Assembly (NCBI GenBank): GCA_018806985.1
Contig: JADANN010000116.1
Span: 576,501-640,500 of the forward strand
Origin: Angiostrongylus vasorum
Lineage: Eukaryota; Nematoda; Chromadorea; Rhabditida; Metastrongylidae
Reading direction: 5' to 3'
Length of the DNA stretch: 64,000 nucleotides
Notes under the pieces: model-generated
The model's input: the letters and a program-made list of their open reading frames with translations, nothing else
The model's database searches: none
Told to the model about the DNA's origin: nothing
Made by a program: the position numbers and the translations under genes
Shown here: in pieces, positions 1 through 12,149 of the stretch
Numbering within the stretch: the first letter of the stretch is position 1
Layout of the letters: the number at the start of each line of letters is the position of its first letter

Positions 1-1397
1 CAAAACGTCTGCTTTTTTGTGAATAAAGAGTAAAGTAACAAGCTCGTGTGTGTCCGTCATGAAAACAACAAATAATCAACCATAACATGTAGGAAGCTAA
101 AAGCGCAGCTCTTGCAGAAGTTTAAAGGCTGATATAGGAACATGCTGTCATCACCTTTATTGTCTGTACTTCCGTTGGTCTTCGAGTGACTCGAGTAGCG
201 TCACTAAATCTTCCATTTTTTCTTCTCGCATGCAAGAGTAGCCCAGCACGTTCCGCTCGCTCTGGAAACTCGTTGAGCATCATGACTTTCTTTTAGGGAT
301 TTGGTGAAAAAAAACTTCGACCATCCGATCGGTGGTCTTCTTACAGTGCGTTTAACATCCAGAGTGATCGAGGCACTGATGGCTCATGTCCGCCCGCTTT
401 CCTTTCATACAATTAATGCTTGGTCTACCTTATCTTTGACGATTTTTGCATAGTGGACGGCGTCCTTGATCTCTTATCGCCGAAATAGCTCGAAGCTTTG
501 GATCCCCTTATTTACCAGCATGGTGCGCGATATTCCTAACATCATCCTTTCGTCTGCGTGTTCAATGACGCTGAGCCTTCATACTGCTTACGCACCGACC
601 AGGTTTCTCACGCATACGTTAAGGCAGGAAATACCGTCGAGTCGAAAAGATAGGCACGAAATCGGGTGTTCTTTGTTTACTTCACCACATCCTCGATGCT
701 GTTGAAATCTCCCAAAGCCGCTCGTTTCCTCCTGCTCAGCTGTGGAGCTATGTAGTTCTTCATATTGATTTCCCGACCTAGATAGATATAACTGGAGCAT
801 TTGGAGAAATTCGTTCCGTTGAGCAAGAATGGGTCATGATGCTGATTTCCATATTCAGATGTAACTAGAGCATATGGAGTTATTCATTCCGTTATGCGTG
901 AATACGACATAGGAAACCGATCCATCGTTCCAATCCAATCAATCCTCAAACATCGTTTTTGTGAGATCTACTGGAAGACCAATCTTTCCTTAAGCGCGAT
1001 CAAAGTCCGCAAGTCTTCGTTTCTTTTAGCTAATGTTTGGTGTTATAAGGAAGATGTCATCAGTGAAGATGGCCTGTTGTCACATTGCAATTTTCGCATG
1101 ATATTATCGAGGGTGGCGGTAAATAATTTTGGCGAGATGCTATTGGCTCACCTTACCCTCTACTGATGTCGATGCTAATTTCGTAGTAAAATGCTAATAT
1201 CTTAGGTGTAAAAATTCTACACAGCCCACGTAGAATCCTTATATTATTAGAAGGGACTTGGTAGCTGTCCAGGGCTTTTAACTCTGCTTCTATCTCAACT
1301 GAGTCAGAAGCCTTTTTTAAATCCATGGAAGTGAGACAGAGCGGTCTTTTGTAGTCCCGCGATAGTTCAATGGGTCATTTTATCGTTTAGACGTGGT

Positions 1398-1604
1398 TTA
1401 ACGTACTGAATCCTTTTGAAAACCCTGCTTGCTTACTTGTACTTCGTCGAGCGTTCTGTCAATCTTGTTTAGGATGGCTCGAGTGAAAAGTTTGCAGGCC
1501 ACAGACAGTAAGCAGATTGGACGATAGTTGCCGATATCGTGGAGGTCACCCTTCTTGAACCCTAGCATGGTCTTTCTGGTCTTCCAATGAGTAGGGCCTT
1601 GCAT
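1398..1604 (-). pseudogene. RTE reverse-transcriptase fragment
   Basis: Open minus-strand segment holding the start of the RT finger domain of the RTE remnant (KKGDLHDIGNYRPICLLSV followed by KLFTRAILNKI). The same segment is found on the plus strand at 19972-20100. It lacks the catalytic FADD box, and the reading frame closes on both sides. Confidence 0.8.
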
Positions 1605-1760
1605 TCAGACAGGTAACGTGTGAATTGCCGAGCTAGTGTGTTTACGAGGACTGGCGGAAGGTTCTTCAGCTTTACTGATCTTATATTGTCCGAACCTGAT
1701 GCTGTTCGTTTTTTTACCGACGAAGTAGCATGTCGGATTTTGGAGGTACGACATATGCTT

Positions 1761-2093
1761 TCATATTTGTTTTATATGCGGGAGGGAGGAAATAGATATT
1801 GTTCTGGAAACTGTAACTGTTCGGTCTGAGCATCGGAGTGCAATTACCTTGGTTTCGTAATTTGGGAAGCATCGGTTGGCTTTGCGAATGCTTTTCCCGG
1901 CCTTTGCAGCTTCGACCATTACTGCTGCTATTCTCTCTTTAAGATCTTCTTTCATCGCCTGTCTGCATTGTTTGGCAAGTTCGGACGTTAGTTCGCGGTT
2001 GCCTGCAGCAAGTGCGATGCCACGCCGTCGTATCAGCTTGAGTGTTTCTAGAAACGGACGTCTCTTAGTTACTTTCAAACTCTCAGCTTTCAT
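1761..2093 (-). pseudogene. RTE linker fragment between endonuclease and RT
   Basis: A 110-residue open segment, rich in Arg, Lys and Ala, between the endonuclease and RT pieces of the same RTE remnant. Its placement and orientation match the linker of RTE polyproteins. There is no catalytic motif of its own, and a separate gene is unlikely. Confidence 0.6.
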
Positions 2094-3660
2094 AGCGCTA
2101 ACGTGAAGATGTTGAATGAGCCGATCGTATTCCTCGTCGACGTTATCGACAACGGCATCCTTCCAACAGCCGACTAATGAATTGAATAAGTCCTAGTCTG
2201 TGGTGGCTCTGGGACACTTCGGTTTATGAATTTCGCAGCTTTTTTCTCCTCTCCGCGAAAAAATGGAATCTTGCACGAAGGAGAGGGTGGTCTGATCCCG
2301 TGTAGAATTTTGGGACAACAGCGAAATCGCTTAGGCAAAACCTTCGGTTTACTATGATGTGGTCTATTTCGTTATGGTACTCTCCATTGGGAGACTCCCA
2401 CGTCCAGCGTTGAGGGTAGGGCTTCTGGAATTACGAGTTACCATGGATGGTCTTGGTCGCTGTGATAGACTCAGAGAGCCGCTCACCCTGTTCGCTCCAT
2501 TCTAATCCGTGGACCCCAATGTGACGTTCTTCAAACGTTCTTCTTAGTCCAATCTTGGCGTTAAAATCTCCAGTGATAACTTGAAGAATGCATGGTCTTC
2601 TCTGTAGAACTTCTTCAAGTCTATATAGAACGCTTCGACTTCTTCTTCGTCATAGTTTCACGTCAGCGCGTAAACGACAAAAAATTGTCAAAGCCGGTAT
2701 TGATCTACATCTTTTTTATGGTAGACGTTAGACTAAGGTTGTTACTTGCCCGAATGAATCGATGTCATGGCCAAACTCGTGTTGACGAGAACGACAACGT
2801 CACCGACTCTGCTGTCGCGTGTTCCGAGAAATAGTTCTTCGTTGGTGTCATAACCGACGTTGAATTGATGGTATCTTCTCCTCTTAGCCATTCCGACGAT
2901 GTCGTACCTTATCCATCTTGCTGGTGTGATCAAACCCTCTATCGAGTTACCACGATCGACTTTCTACTAACCTCGGCATTGGATTACAAATATCTCGTTT
3001 TTTTTTCTCAGCAATCGCGAGGTTGTTATTCAGCACACGTGTACTTCCTTATAAGAAGAACATATCTGACGAGTTGTCAGATGTAAGTGTTCGTGCATTG
3101 TAGGTACAGACCTTCAGTCCTTTTCGATTGAGGTAGCCTAGAATAGGCCTAAAATTTTAGCGACCTTTCCGTAATTGTCCTGCTCTGCGCTGCCTTATCA
3201 GGGGCTCTTTCGGGGTCAGAAAAATGAGACCAGTTTACTTTCCCTGTATTTAGATTTTGATGCTCACATATGGCTTGCTGGGCTTTAAACGTTGGGGCTG
3301 GGTATACTCGCGGGTAGCTTACCACTTTCTCCCAGAGTAGACGAGGAGATTTTTTGTTGGAGGCTACCTCTAGCCGTCTTCCACGTAATTCCGTGTCATT
3401 TGATTATAGCCTTTTGGCCGAATTGACTCGTAGAATACAATCCGCGTAAGTGAAAACGGACTCACACACGCCATGCATGAATGCGTCCACGTAAATACAG
3501 AAGGTATATGACAAATCGGCGTAGCAGAAACGGAGTCTATCCCCTGGATCCACCTGCTTGTCATTGAAGCAAAGTCGCATTTGGTCCGCGGTTAATCCCT
3601 ATCCGCCACCTGAGGTGGCGGCACGTTGTCTTTCGACTTACCGGCGTGGGATTCCTCTAT

Positions 3661-4985
3661 GAGGGGATACGTGGTATGAGGGAGATCTGTGGTAGATATC
3701 CGCTTGTCAATATAAAGAAATTAGTTTGGCTCAAAATAGCTCAAGAAAAAGTTGAACATAAAACATAAACAGTAAGAAAATTACAGATGTGGAGCCGTAT
3801 TACATTGAAATCTATTAACGAAGAGCTAATGAAAACAAAATTCATAGTGCCTTTGCATGTTCAGCGGCAGCCTCAGTGAAATACGTTGTATTGAAGGAGA
3901 TTACTGTACAGAAAAGGACACCTATTGTAGGTTTTTTCATTAAACACGCAGCAAACCACTAAACAAAGTAACTTCCTGCTGTTGTGACACCGTCGAGACG
4001 GCAGGTTTTCAAATTTGTTATGAAATTCAGTAGCCCATATAAGGAAATGAATGTCAAAATGATATGCACATCATCAGCATGTCCTCTTATACACCTCGAC
4101 CATCACAACCACTTCCGCGTCTTCACCAAAGCCCTACCAATTTGCTCCGTTTCCAAGCATAATCACACAATAGCTGCCGCTAACACGTGTGAGCACAAAA
4201 ATATTTCTGCTCAACACCTAAAATCTTGCAAAATCCCCTCTTGCGTTTTCACTCTTTTTGATCCTCATCGCATTCCAACCAGCAGCGCTATAGGCCCTCA
4301 TTTATCTCTCCCGCAGGCAGAAGAAGCATAATACGTTTTCTTCACCCTAGGGAAATCGTACTTATTTCTAAAAACATACTTTTTCTCCTTCGTGAAGAAG
4401 GTTAACAATTAAGTCAGTGGTACTCCAGTTGTACGCTTGACATCCAGTGAGATCCTCTACCGCCTGGGCCCCAGCTACCTTTCAAATCCCTTGCATCTCT
4501 TCTAGCTTACCTGATTTTTAGGCGTACTGAAGTGAAGAGAAGGAATTGATTCTGGATATAAGTAGAAACTTCCAATTCCCTATTTTGCTATGAAAAACAA
4601 CCCTCATTTGCGCCTTAGGTTATCTTGAGCGATTTCTCATCCTGTTTTCATCCTGTGCTAAGAAATGGGTTCTTTGCAAAGTAATTTGGGAAGACCAAAG
4701 AAATTCGAGGAAGACACGTGACCTATTGCTCTCTTTTCATACATAGACATCGCTTTTGTAAGCTTCCAAGGTGAATCTCGTCTTCCACTTCACTTCCCAA
4801 TCCGCACCCATATAGCTCAAACACACACGATGAACAACCGTCTCAAAAACGCTGTCGAGATTGACCAGCATTCGTTATGAAGGTAGACTGTTTCATGTTA
4901 TATTGATACAAGAACGATGGCATCAAAAAACGAAAACGGAAAAGGTGTTTGTTCTTGGAGTTCACTCCCATCTTAGCCTTTTTTA
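3661..4985. other. Unassigned spacer
   Basis: No recognised repeat or gene. A 115-residue open frame at 3984-4331 (+) has no recognised motif, no signal peptide and no paralogue in the window. It is treated as chance or an unidentified repeat. Confidence 0.4.
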
Positions 4986-5168
4986 CTTTTAACTAAACAT
5001 TGTTGCAAGTAGAAATATATAACATTGACTAAATGGTTCCTAGTTCCTAGGATGGACTTTCTACTAACCTCAGCATTGGAATATGAATGCGTCGTTTTCT
5101 TGTTCGGCAATAGCGAGGTTGTTAAACAGCATACATTTACTTCCATAGAAAAACACAATACAATACAA

Positions 5169-5210
5169 CAGTAGCTGACGTTTCGGCAGTATCACCTTCT
5201 TTAGAGCCTG
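5169..5210 (-). ncRNA. Hammerhead-like motif, PLE 1 left terminal repeat
   Basis: On the minus strand the order is stem I (CAGGCT), core CTAAAGA (consensus CTGANGA, one core base changed), stem II, then GAAACGTC followed by AGC-TA-CTG, which can close stem I. The core G to A change should cripple cleavage. Same 42-nt layout as the intact copies at 34449 and 40971. Confidence 0.6.
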
Positions 5211-5591
5211 GAAGGGTGTACTGATGTACAATTTACTGGGCCAAACGCTTCAATAACACTTACAAAAGGACGAAAAACTCTATGCTAATTATGTGATCAA
5301 CAGCTTTCTCGAAAAACTCACCGTATTTTATGTGACTTGCAATGAGAAAGATTAGAACAGCTGATTATAGTTGCATATAGTTGATGACTGTACCATCCAA
5401 CATCAGAAATTGATGCGAACACACGGGGGTCAGGTCGCGTATGACTTCTGGGCACTCATCCCTGCTATTCATTGCAGGGTTTTTAGCATTTATCCAAAAA
5501 GCCTCAAGAAGTTTTCACGCTGGTGTTTTAGTCTCCTGTGGGAGGACATTGACTTTTACTTCAAAACCGTCTCCGCTTTACTTTTTGTATC

Positions 5592-5903
5592 CTATGCGTG
5601 CCTAAGGTGTTCTTTTATACGGATACACCAAGGTCTGCCCGTTTCGCCAATATATTCATCTCCGCAATTATTACAAGAGATCAGGTATATCGTACCTGAA
5701 CTCATGCAGTCACCGTCCCTGCCGTAAGGGCAAATTACGCAATTTGTTGTTTCACATAGACGGTCATACAGGCCGTTACGAACTAACTGACGACGTAGAG
5801 TAGCCGGTGGTATTTCAACTATCGCTACCGATTCCTCTAGACCTGCCCTTCTTAAGCATCGTTTAATCGCTACGCTTACTTCATCGCTAATAAAGGGCAG
5901 CAT
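5592..5903 (-). pseudogene. PLE GIY-YIG endonuclease domain
   Basis: A 103-residue open segment with the GIY-YIG nuclease hallmarks: SGTIYLISC followed about 10 residues later by EYIGETGRP. A Cys-rich stretch upstream (CETTNCVICPYG) resembles the zinc-binding motif typical of Penelope endonucleases. In PLEs this domain nicks target DNA for reverse transcription. It sits downstream of the RT pieces on the same strand. Related fragments occur at about 40130 (+), 42100 (-), 50700 (-) and 56100 (+). It is part of a disrupted polyprotein, not a host gene. Confidence 0.85.
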
Positions 5904-6357
5904 AAACGGGACTTTCTTTTGGCCAAGTGTTTCGCTTGGGCGCGTCGCTCTCCTTCTAAACTTATCTCGTGCGGGTTACTATTTCGTAGCCATTGGAGAT
6001 GGCTATTTGCCGAGCCAAGTCGAGCGATTCTTCCTTTAGTTCCCTCGGTTGTGCACACAGAGGTGGCTGTTCGAAACATGTTTCTCACAATCGCCCTCTT
6101 TGTGTGTGAAGCGTGGGAAGAAAGGAAATGAACCAGGATGTTTTTTGTTGCTTGGTTTTCGGCACCACCTTGTCATGTAACCGCTACTTGATAAGTTTGT
6201 TTGAACGTTTAGAAACGGAAGCCAATTTTTGTTCGGTTTCTCCTGGGTGAAATTAATGTACTCAGACTGCTCGTTCAATAATTCAAAGCATTTGCAAAAC
6301 AATCATCATGTCTGCAGTAGAGCAGTGGCCGGAGATCGAGAACAAGGGGCTTCTATC

Positions 6358-6824
6358 TTAGACATAAACACAATGGCAAAGCTTGGTGCCAGTCGTTGTC
6401 TCATTGCCAACTCCCCTTATTTGCGTGAAGAAATATTTCCCAGACCATCTGAAAATCGAGCAGTTTAAGCACTCTTTTAAGAGAGCCATAAGCTGCTCAA
6501 TAGACAAGCCATGCATATGTATTCCTCCTTCATGTTCAACAAGAAGTTCGTGGATGGCTTGCATTGCGGAGTAATTCGATACGTTGGTGTACAGCGTGGT
6601 AACGTCGAAGGACTCCATCATGTACGCGTTAGAGACGCGTTACGTAGACGTTCTAGGAACACTTGGGTGTTTGTGAGGTGAGCTGGAATATAGTTAAGCA
6701 GCTGGGTGAGTATTGGGCTTAAAAACCAGGTTATTCTATCCGTTGGCCCGTCTACACAGCTGATGATGGGTCTAACCTTAAATGATGACGGATTGGTTGA
6801 CGCAAGATCATCAGGTGATACCAA
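6358..6824 (-). pseudogene. PLE reverse-transcriptase fragments
   Basis: Two adjoining minus-strand open segments. The upstream one (6618-6824) has a VRPIISCVDGPTDRITWFLSPILTQLL stretch (quoted in part: VRPIISC, then LSPILTQLL). The downstream one (6358-6621) has SFDVTTLYTNVSN, the RT motif A region typical of Penelope RTs. A frame change separates them near 6620. Together with the GIY-YIG domain on the same strand they define the PLE. Confidence 0.8.
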
Positions 6825-7294
6825 ATGTGTTTGAATAAGTAGGTATAAGACGGGACATGTTGGTTTATCAATTTAATGTACGAAATAACCAATGATTTTA
6901 GACCTCCAGCCATTGCCACACTAACCCATTGATTGTTTAGCTTCCGGTATTGACTTTTATATTCCTTTTCAGAGGATGGGCGATAGAGGTTAGCATGGTT
7001 GATGACTCCACAACCTCATATCAGAAATTGATGCGAACATATTTCTAAAATTGAACATATTAAAAATGGAAGTTGAGGTAGAAATTGATATGAATTTCCG
7101 ATGTGGGATGGTGCAGTCTTCAACGTCATGCGACTATAATCAGCTGTTCTATTCTTCCTCATTGGAAGTCACGTAAAAAGCGGTGAGTTTTTTTCGAGAA
7201 GCTGTTGACCATGTAATTACCATAGAGTTTTTCGTCTTTTTGTAAGTGTTATTGAAGCGTTGGGCCTTGTAAATTGCATATCAGTATACCCTTC

Positions 7295-7336
7295 CAGGCT
7301 CTGAAGAAGACGATACTACTGAAACGTCAGCTACTG
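7295..7336 (+). ncRNA. Hammerhead-like motif, PLE 1 right terminal repeat
   Basis: Stem I strand CAGGCT, intact core CTGAAGA, a decayed stem II, GAAACGTC, then AGC-TA-CTG completing stem I. The conserved cores are intact, but stem II pairing is lost compared with the 34449 and 40971 copies. Confidence 0.65.
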
Positions 7337-7439
7337 TTGTATTGTATTGTGTTTTTCTATGGAAGTAAATGTATGCTGTTTAACAACTTCGCGATTGCTG
7401 AACAAGAAAACGACGCATTGACTAAATAGTATCGCTTGC

Positions 7440-7570
7440 ATCAAAATACTGAAATTCCACCTGCGAAATTAGTACATAGCAACTCGTGAGGGATTTTTTG
7501 CTCAGTGAATAGGACTGTCATCGGTGTTCAAATTTTCATGGCCACATGTATCTCAACTGAGCCGACGACC
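7440..7570. repeat. Short repeat also upstream of astacins 3 and 4
   Basis: A stretch of about 100 nt resembles segments at about 35960-36080 and 52735-52865. The three copies lie roughly 1.2, 1.4 and 2.3 kb upstream of astacin genes 1, 3 and 4. It could be flanking DNA carried along in tandem duplication, or an unrelated dispersed repeat. Confidence 0.5.
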
Positions 7571-7634
7571 TTCCACAAACTGTGGTATGAAACGGCTTCT
7601 TTTACAGCCGCTTTATTTTAATAGTATTACTAAG

Positions 7635-7905
7635 GCATAGAAAAGTCCGGCGTTTTCATCAGGAAGCGTAGCTAGGGAGTAAACCGATACCATGATCCGT
7701 CCTGGTATCAAAGTCGCATGGTGCAAATCTCCCGCTGATCCACAAGGGCAGCGACTGCCTGTGGTGATGAGGACCTGAGGCAGGCTTTGGTCTGGCTGAC
7801 CTCGTGACTCGAGGTAACCACAGTAGCTAAACCAGAAAAACTCCAAAAAAATGAAGATTATGTTGGTGCTCTCACAACCAGTGAGGACGGACCATCGAAG
7901 CATCC
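7635..7905 (-). repeat. Repeat family D copy
   Basis: Minus-orientation copy of a repeat also present at 29085-29425 (+) and 63010-63335 (+). The three share long matches around a CTTCCTGATG segment and a CCACTGTGG segment. No coding or structural identity was recognised. Confidence 0.7.
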
Positions 7906-7920
7906 AAGTAGGTGAGTGAC

Positions 7921-7995
7921 GAAGGCGCTTGTAGCACAGTGGTTAGAGGTTCAATACTCACACGTTTTTTTGGTTCGATCCAGCGCTCCAGGCCC
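7921..7995 (+). repeat. tRNA-like SINE head
   Basis: Contains an A-box-like TAGCACAGTGG followed by a B-box GGTTCGATCC at tRNA-like spacing. No acceptor stem could be paired and there is no obvious anticodon arm. It is therefore read as the promoter end of a short retroposon rather than a tRNA gene. Confidence 0.5.
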
Positions 7996-8309
7996 ACCAA
8001 GACGACTGCCGTTATTTGACGTCGACAAATTAGTACAAGATCTTAACATTTTTTGGATACGTGACGAAAACAATCAATTTTTTACTAAATAATGTTCCAA
8101 GCGGGTGTAGTTACTTAAGCAACTAGTGCATTGCCCACTCGTAGATTATTCTTCGTAGCAGAGAAAATACAGATTGTGTTCATTCTCAAACACTCTTCGG
8201 AACTTTGGGACAGGCCATACAGCCTCATTGTTGACCGGCTGTTAATCTTTTAGCAAGGAAATCTTTGGGCACTAGAAACCTATTCAATAAGCGCGTCAGT
8301 GAAACATTT

Positions 8310-8520
8310 CTATTTCTACAATGATGCGGAGATATTTGCAAAATTCCGGACCACAGGTTTCTGAGGTTGGAAACGAACGCACTATTACTCATTCGGGGGC
8401 TAACGTGTTCACCACCACACCATGAGGATCCTTCGTTTCGCCTGTCTCTTAGCTGCTTCTATTGATCAGTGCCATCAACAATCACTCCTCTCGATCAGTG
8501 TCGTCAGCAATTCCTATTTG
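8310..8520 (-). repeat. SINE-3 copy
   Basis: Member of the SINE-3 family defined in this window. On its own strand it carries the GTGTGGTGGTGAACG A-box-like block, then the CGTTCGTTCC B-box-like block, then TTTGCAAATAT near the 3-prime end. It lies just upstream of astacin gene 1. Confidence 0.75.
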
Positions 8521-8688
8521 AATCTTGATATTTTTAATTTCTCTATTCTTAAAGAGTTCCCAAGCTAATGTTTACTAAAGATTATTTCGTCTGCTAAGTA
8601 ACAAAGTGCAGAGAACTAAGCAGTGTCGAAAATTTTTTTCCTGATTTGTTCTTCGTGTTGGATTTGCCAAGAAAAGAAACGAATATTC

Positions 8689-8692
8689 AGGG
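8689..8692 (+). promoter_or_regulatory. Candidate trans-splice acceptor, astacin 1
   Basis: ATATTCAG ends at 8690, two bases before the ATG. The same arrangement is found before the ATG of all four astacin genes, which suggests spliced-leader addition almost at the start codon. Confidence 0.45.
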
Positions 8693-11394
8693 ATGAGAAT
8701 CGTTTCTTTACTAGCTGCCGCTGCCGTAGTGATACACTGTGATTCAAACCACATTCTCAATGATTTAAAGAAAGGCTTCACTCTTTGTCAAGCTCGGGAG
8801 AGGACTGTACCGGACGGAATCAGAAACCGTAAGGTGGGTGATCTGTATGTTAAGAAGATGCGCTCACGAAGTACGAACACTTTCAGACCGAAGGTCGTCT
8901 TAGAGTCTCCTTGCCTCGATACAACTTTTCCGACAAACCGAAAACAATTGAAAAAGAACTGAAGTCTTTTGAAAAAAGAAAAAAAACAAAAAAAAATGAA
9001 CTGAAAGCTGAAGGTGTTCGTGTGCTTCTCAACACGTTTCGGTATTTATTTGTAAATAACTTCATCGTCCAGTAGGTATTAAATGGCCCCCCTGCGAAGA
9101 GACAGGTGTTGAAGGACAACGGTAGAAACTCCACGTGGACGGACGGTGTTTTCTATACGTTTAAGACAACAGGTTAGTTTTTGAAGGAACTGCCTCACCT
9201 TTGAATGTACAAACGGGAGACTTTGTTCGCATTCACATCAGAATGGTAAGAAAAAAAAGCTCTCGGCGTTGATCAATCTTAGGGATGCGTTGTGAATTCA
9301 TCGTTTGGGCGATTGAATGCATATCTGGCTTCTACAATGACTCGCGGTGGCTTACCGATGTATCGAGCCAGTGGTGCTATCCTTCCAGACAAGTCGGGTA
9401 CCAAATTTGCCGACCCTTGAGAGGTGGACGGCTTGGTAGACTACGGGCGCGGCGATCGATTCCACGTGTGTGTTGCAGCAGGGCGCCCCCCGAGCACTGC
9501 GCCACACGCTCCCTAACTTATCGACTATCTTCTAAATAACGTCAAATTTTCAAATTTACGAGATTTGGGATCCATTGAGCCAAACGATTTACAGCAGGAG
9601 AATGGAGGAAAGAAATTTAACAACAGTGACAGTTATGGCAATGACAAGTAAGAAAAAATAACCAAGTAGAATTTAGAAAAAACTGGTGAAGTTACTATTT
9701 CTCTAAATGGCTACTAGTGGCTGATAGCACAACAGTTATCGCACAAAGAGAGACATTTTAGTGAATTTCGGTCACAATTTCCTCTACGGGAACTCTTTGA
9801 ATTCCCAATGGTTATTAAACTACAACTAATTTATGTAATCAAAGCGTTAACATTTCGGATCCGGTCGTGAAACATCTTTTCAAAATGGGAGCCAAGATAT
9901 GGAGTGATAATACCTGCATCGATTTCGTGGAAGACAGAAGTGGTTAGTTGCTGATATACCATACAAATAGACCGCCTTTCCACATCAATTACTTTCAGCT
10001 AAGGACAAGGTGATTGTGGACAAACTAGATGGTTGCGTCTCAGCCATTGGACGAATGGGTGGTGATCAGCTTCTTGCCCTTGATGGAAGTGCAACGGTAC
10101 GACTTCGTAATAATGGCGAATGTAAAAAATCAACACGTCCTGTCAATGTTTTCCTTATAGTCGCACATATTTTTCACCTTAACGCGAGGTAAATGTTTAG
10201 GTAGGGTCAGCTGTGCATGAGATAGGCCACACTCTGGGTTTTTTTCCATACAATGGCACGATATGATCGCGACAATTATGTCATAATTGTAGAGGAGAAC
10301 ATCGATGTAAGTGAAAGTGACATTAAAACAGTAGTAATGGGCATCCTCAAAACCTGATATTGTTGGTTAAGCCGAATGAGATCAATCAGTTCCGTAAAGT
10401 AAGCAGTGACCTAAGCGATTTCTTTGGACTAACGTACGATTACGGCAGTGTAATGCACTATGGAGAACTAAGGTTTGTGCAACGTGTATGTCGTAGGAAC
10501 TTCTTTATGCTTGCAAATAGTACTGCACTTTTTTAGTGGTTCCATTAACAAACGTCCAACCGTGATCGCAACAAATCCGTATTATCAAAAAAACTATGGG
10601 ATCTGATACCATTTCCTTCTCTGATATCTTCATGGTCAACCAACACTACGGATGTACTGGTTAGAGTTTAGAGTTCCAATCACTCCAAGATATGGTTCGA
10701 GAACACAAAAAAAATTTAACTCTTTAGCAAAATGCAACAATCCTACATCCGCCAAATGTAAAAAATGGAGGATTTCCTCATCCTCGAAATTGTTCCATAT
10801 GCATTTGTCCTGGTGGATATGGTGGCGGTCTTTGTGATCAACGAGTAAGAACGAGGTTTCAGGATGACTATAAGGACGAGAGGAAATTTTCTTTTCGTTC
10901 CAGCCACCAGGATGTGGAGGCGATATCATGGCAACAGCTAATGGACAAACAATCGTATGCAGTCTAGGTGTTGGGTCTGGTACTAGAGATCTGTTCGATT
11001 TTTGCAATATCATGATTACGGTGGGATAATCTGAATAAGTGTTAGATTTATTACACTTGATGTGCTATAAAACCTTTTTAAGGCGCCAGTTGGAAAAAAG
11101 AATTGAATTGGAAATTTTGTCGATAGCTCGTGGTTATGAGTGGGACACGTGTCTACTAGGAGGAATCGAGATAAAAGCTCAAATGGATCAGAGACTGACG
11201 GGTTACCGGTAAGAGTCAATGGTCGAGAACTTCACATTTTGTACCGTGACTTTGTGTATTTTTTTTCATTCAGTTTCTGTTCGACGAGTGGAACTGAGGG
11301 CCCATTTGTCATCAGCTCCAATCCTTTGCCTGTTATTCTATTCAACAGATATGGCACGATGGAAGTAAATTTTACGCTTCGTTACGTTGACTAA
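8693..11394 (+). pseudogene. Astacin metalloprotease gene 1 (probably a pseudogene)
   Basis: Secreted M12A zinc endopeptidase related to nematode NAS proteins. Exons: 8693-8833, 8887-9172, 9859-9942, 9999-10096, 10201-10306, 10372-10472, 10537-10659, 10728-10844, 10904-11020, 11083-11208, 11274-11394. Domains in order: signal peptide (MRIVSLLAAAAVVIHC), propeptide ending AKRQ, catalytic domain with HEIGHTLGFF and Met-turn YDYGSVMHY, EGF-like domain, CUB-like domain ending RYVD. Defects: the acceptor of exon 3 reads TTTCGG instead of TTTCAG (9857). There are +1 homopolymer insertions at 10249-10255 (just before the third zinc His), 10587-10593, 10760-10765 and 11094-11099. A TAG lies in frame at 9073-9075, though an unrecognised 58-nt intron could remove it. 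The start was chosen for the signal peptide and the AG two bases upstream. Confidence 0.85.
9262..9535 (-). repeat. SINE-1 copy in astacin 1 intron 2
   Basis: Minus-orientation tRNA-derived SINE. The 3-prime end (AGCTCTCGGCGTTGATCAA on the plus strand) is at 9258-9280 and the promoter end (GTGTTGCAGCAGGGCGCC...CACTGCGCCACACGC) near 9465-9515. It explains most of the 686-nt intron. Confidence 0.85.
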
Positions 11395-12149
11395 GCGGTG
11401 TTAAGACTTCTATGTTTGCATGAAATTTCGTCCATAAAATTGTTCAGTTGATAACAAACTTGTGGTGCAATCATCAGGCAATCGACAAAATCAAGACTAT
11501 ATTGTTTTCTGAAGTGTAAAGAGGCACAGCGCGGATCGCTTATCCATCGCTGACTTTCTTTCTTGGGACATGAACTCCTATCGGATGGTTATGTTGGGGG
11601 GCTGGAATTTTTCCAATTTTCTCTAGAACTCGCGTTGGCACATCGAACGGAAGCGTACCCGATTGCACCGGTGAAGTCCCAAAGTATTTGAATTTTGCAG
11701 GGAATTCTGACGAAATGAGCCATCAGATTAATTCTGCCACGAGAGCACTATCCCTAATTCGGTTTTTTTTCTCGGAGAAAAACAAAGATGTCCGGAATTA
11801 CTTTGAGTGATCTTCTGATGAGTGGTTTTTTCTTCCGTGTCGCTTGGAACTTTGTAGTATAAAAATGGAATATGTACTATTCAGAATTGATGTCTGTGCT
11901 GCCGCTTTTCTTCAATGATGCATTTATTCAAAAATTTTTAACTTTGTGATATTCGACTTTCAAACTAACTAGTCATCTTGACCCATCTCATTGATTGATT
12001 GTTGTGAGCCACTGGAGGTGGCTCCGGCGTCATTGAACCCAGTCCTGTTTGATCTACAACCAGAATGTTTTGCCATAAGCCGAAAGGTTGCTAAAATCTT
12101 GAAACTATTTTAAGACTCCTAAACCTAGGAGGACTGAGGCAATTGTAGC
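11395..12149. other. Unassigned spacer downstream of astacin 1
   Basis: No gene or named repeat recognised. There is no AATAAA close to the astacin 1 stop, unlike gene 3. Confidence 0.4.

Larger units (their letters stand above)
175..3660 (-). mobile_element. Degenerate RTE-type non-LTR retrotransposon
   Basis: Minus-strand remnant of an RTE-clade LINE (apurinic-like endonuclease plus reverse transcriptase). Reading right to left: an N-terminal stretch around 3370-3560, endonuclease fragments around 2740-2950 (a FLGTRDSRVGDVVVLVNTS segment), a linker open over 1761-2093, a reverse-transcriptase start with a KKGDLHDIGNYRPICLLS motif around 1500-1570, and the C-terminal region ending near 175. 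That 3-prime end matches the plus-strand RTE remnants at 21.3 kb and 34.2 kb (a GRFxxAR...VTR segment). Frames are broken many times, so it is dead. The motif runs identify the clade; the exact ends are estimates. Confidence 0.85.
4990..7420 (-). mobile_element. Penelope-like element (PLE) copy 1
   Basis: Minus-strand PLE with RT fragments (6358-6824), a GIY-YIG endonuclease at its C-terminus (5592-5903), and terminal repeats at both ends in opposite orientation: left copy about 5050-5440 (-), right copy about 7000-7415 (+). Both terminal repeats carry a hammerhead-like core and the same tail sequence. RT plus C-terminal GIY-YIG plus inverted and direct pseudo-LTRs is the defining architecture of Penelope elements. 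The coding frames are interrupted, so this copy is probably inactive, but it is the most complete PLE here. Confidence 0.85.

Noticed and set aside
3984..4331. 115-codon open frame rich in His and Ser
   Set aside because: No motif, no splice or start context and no paralogue; length alone is weak evidence in this composition.
9073..9075. TAG in gene 1 as proof of a pseudogene
   Set aside because: A 58-nt intron from GTTCGT to CAGTAG with matching phase could remove it, so the stop alone is not decisive.
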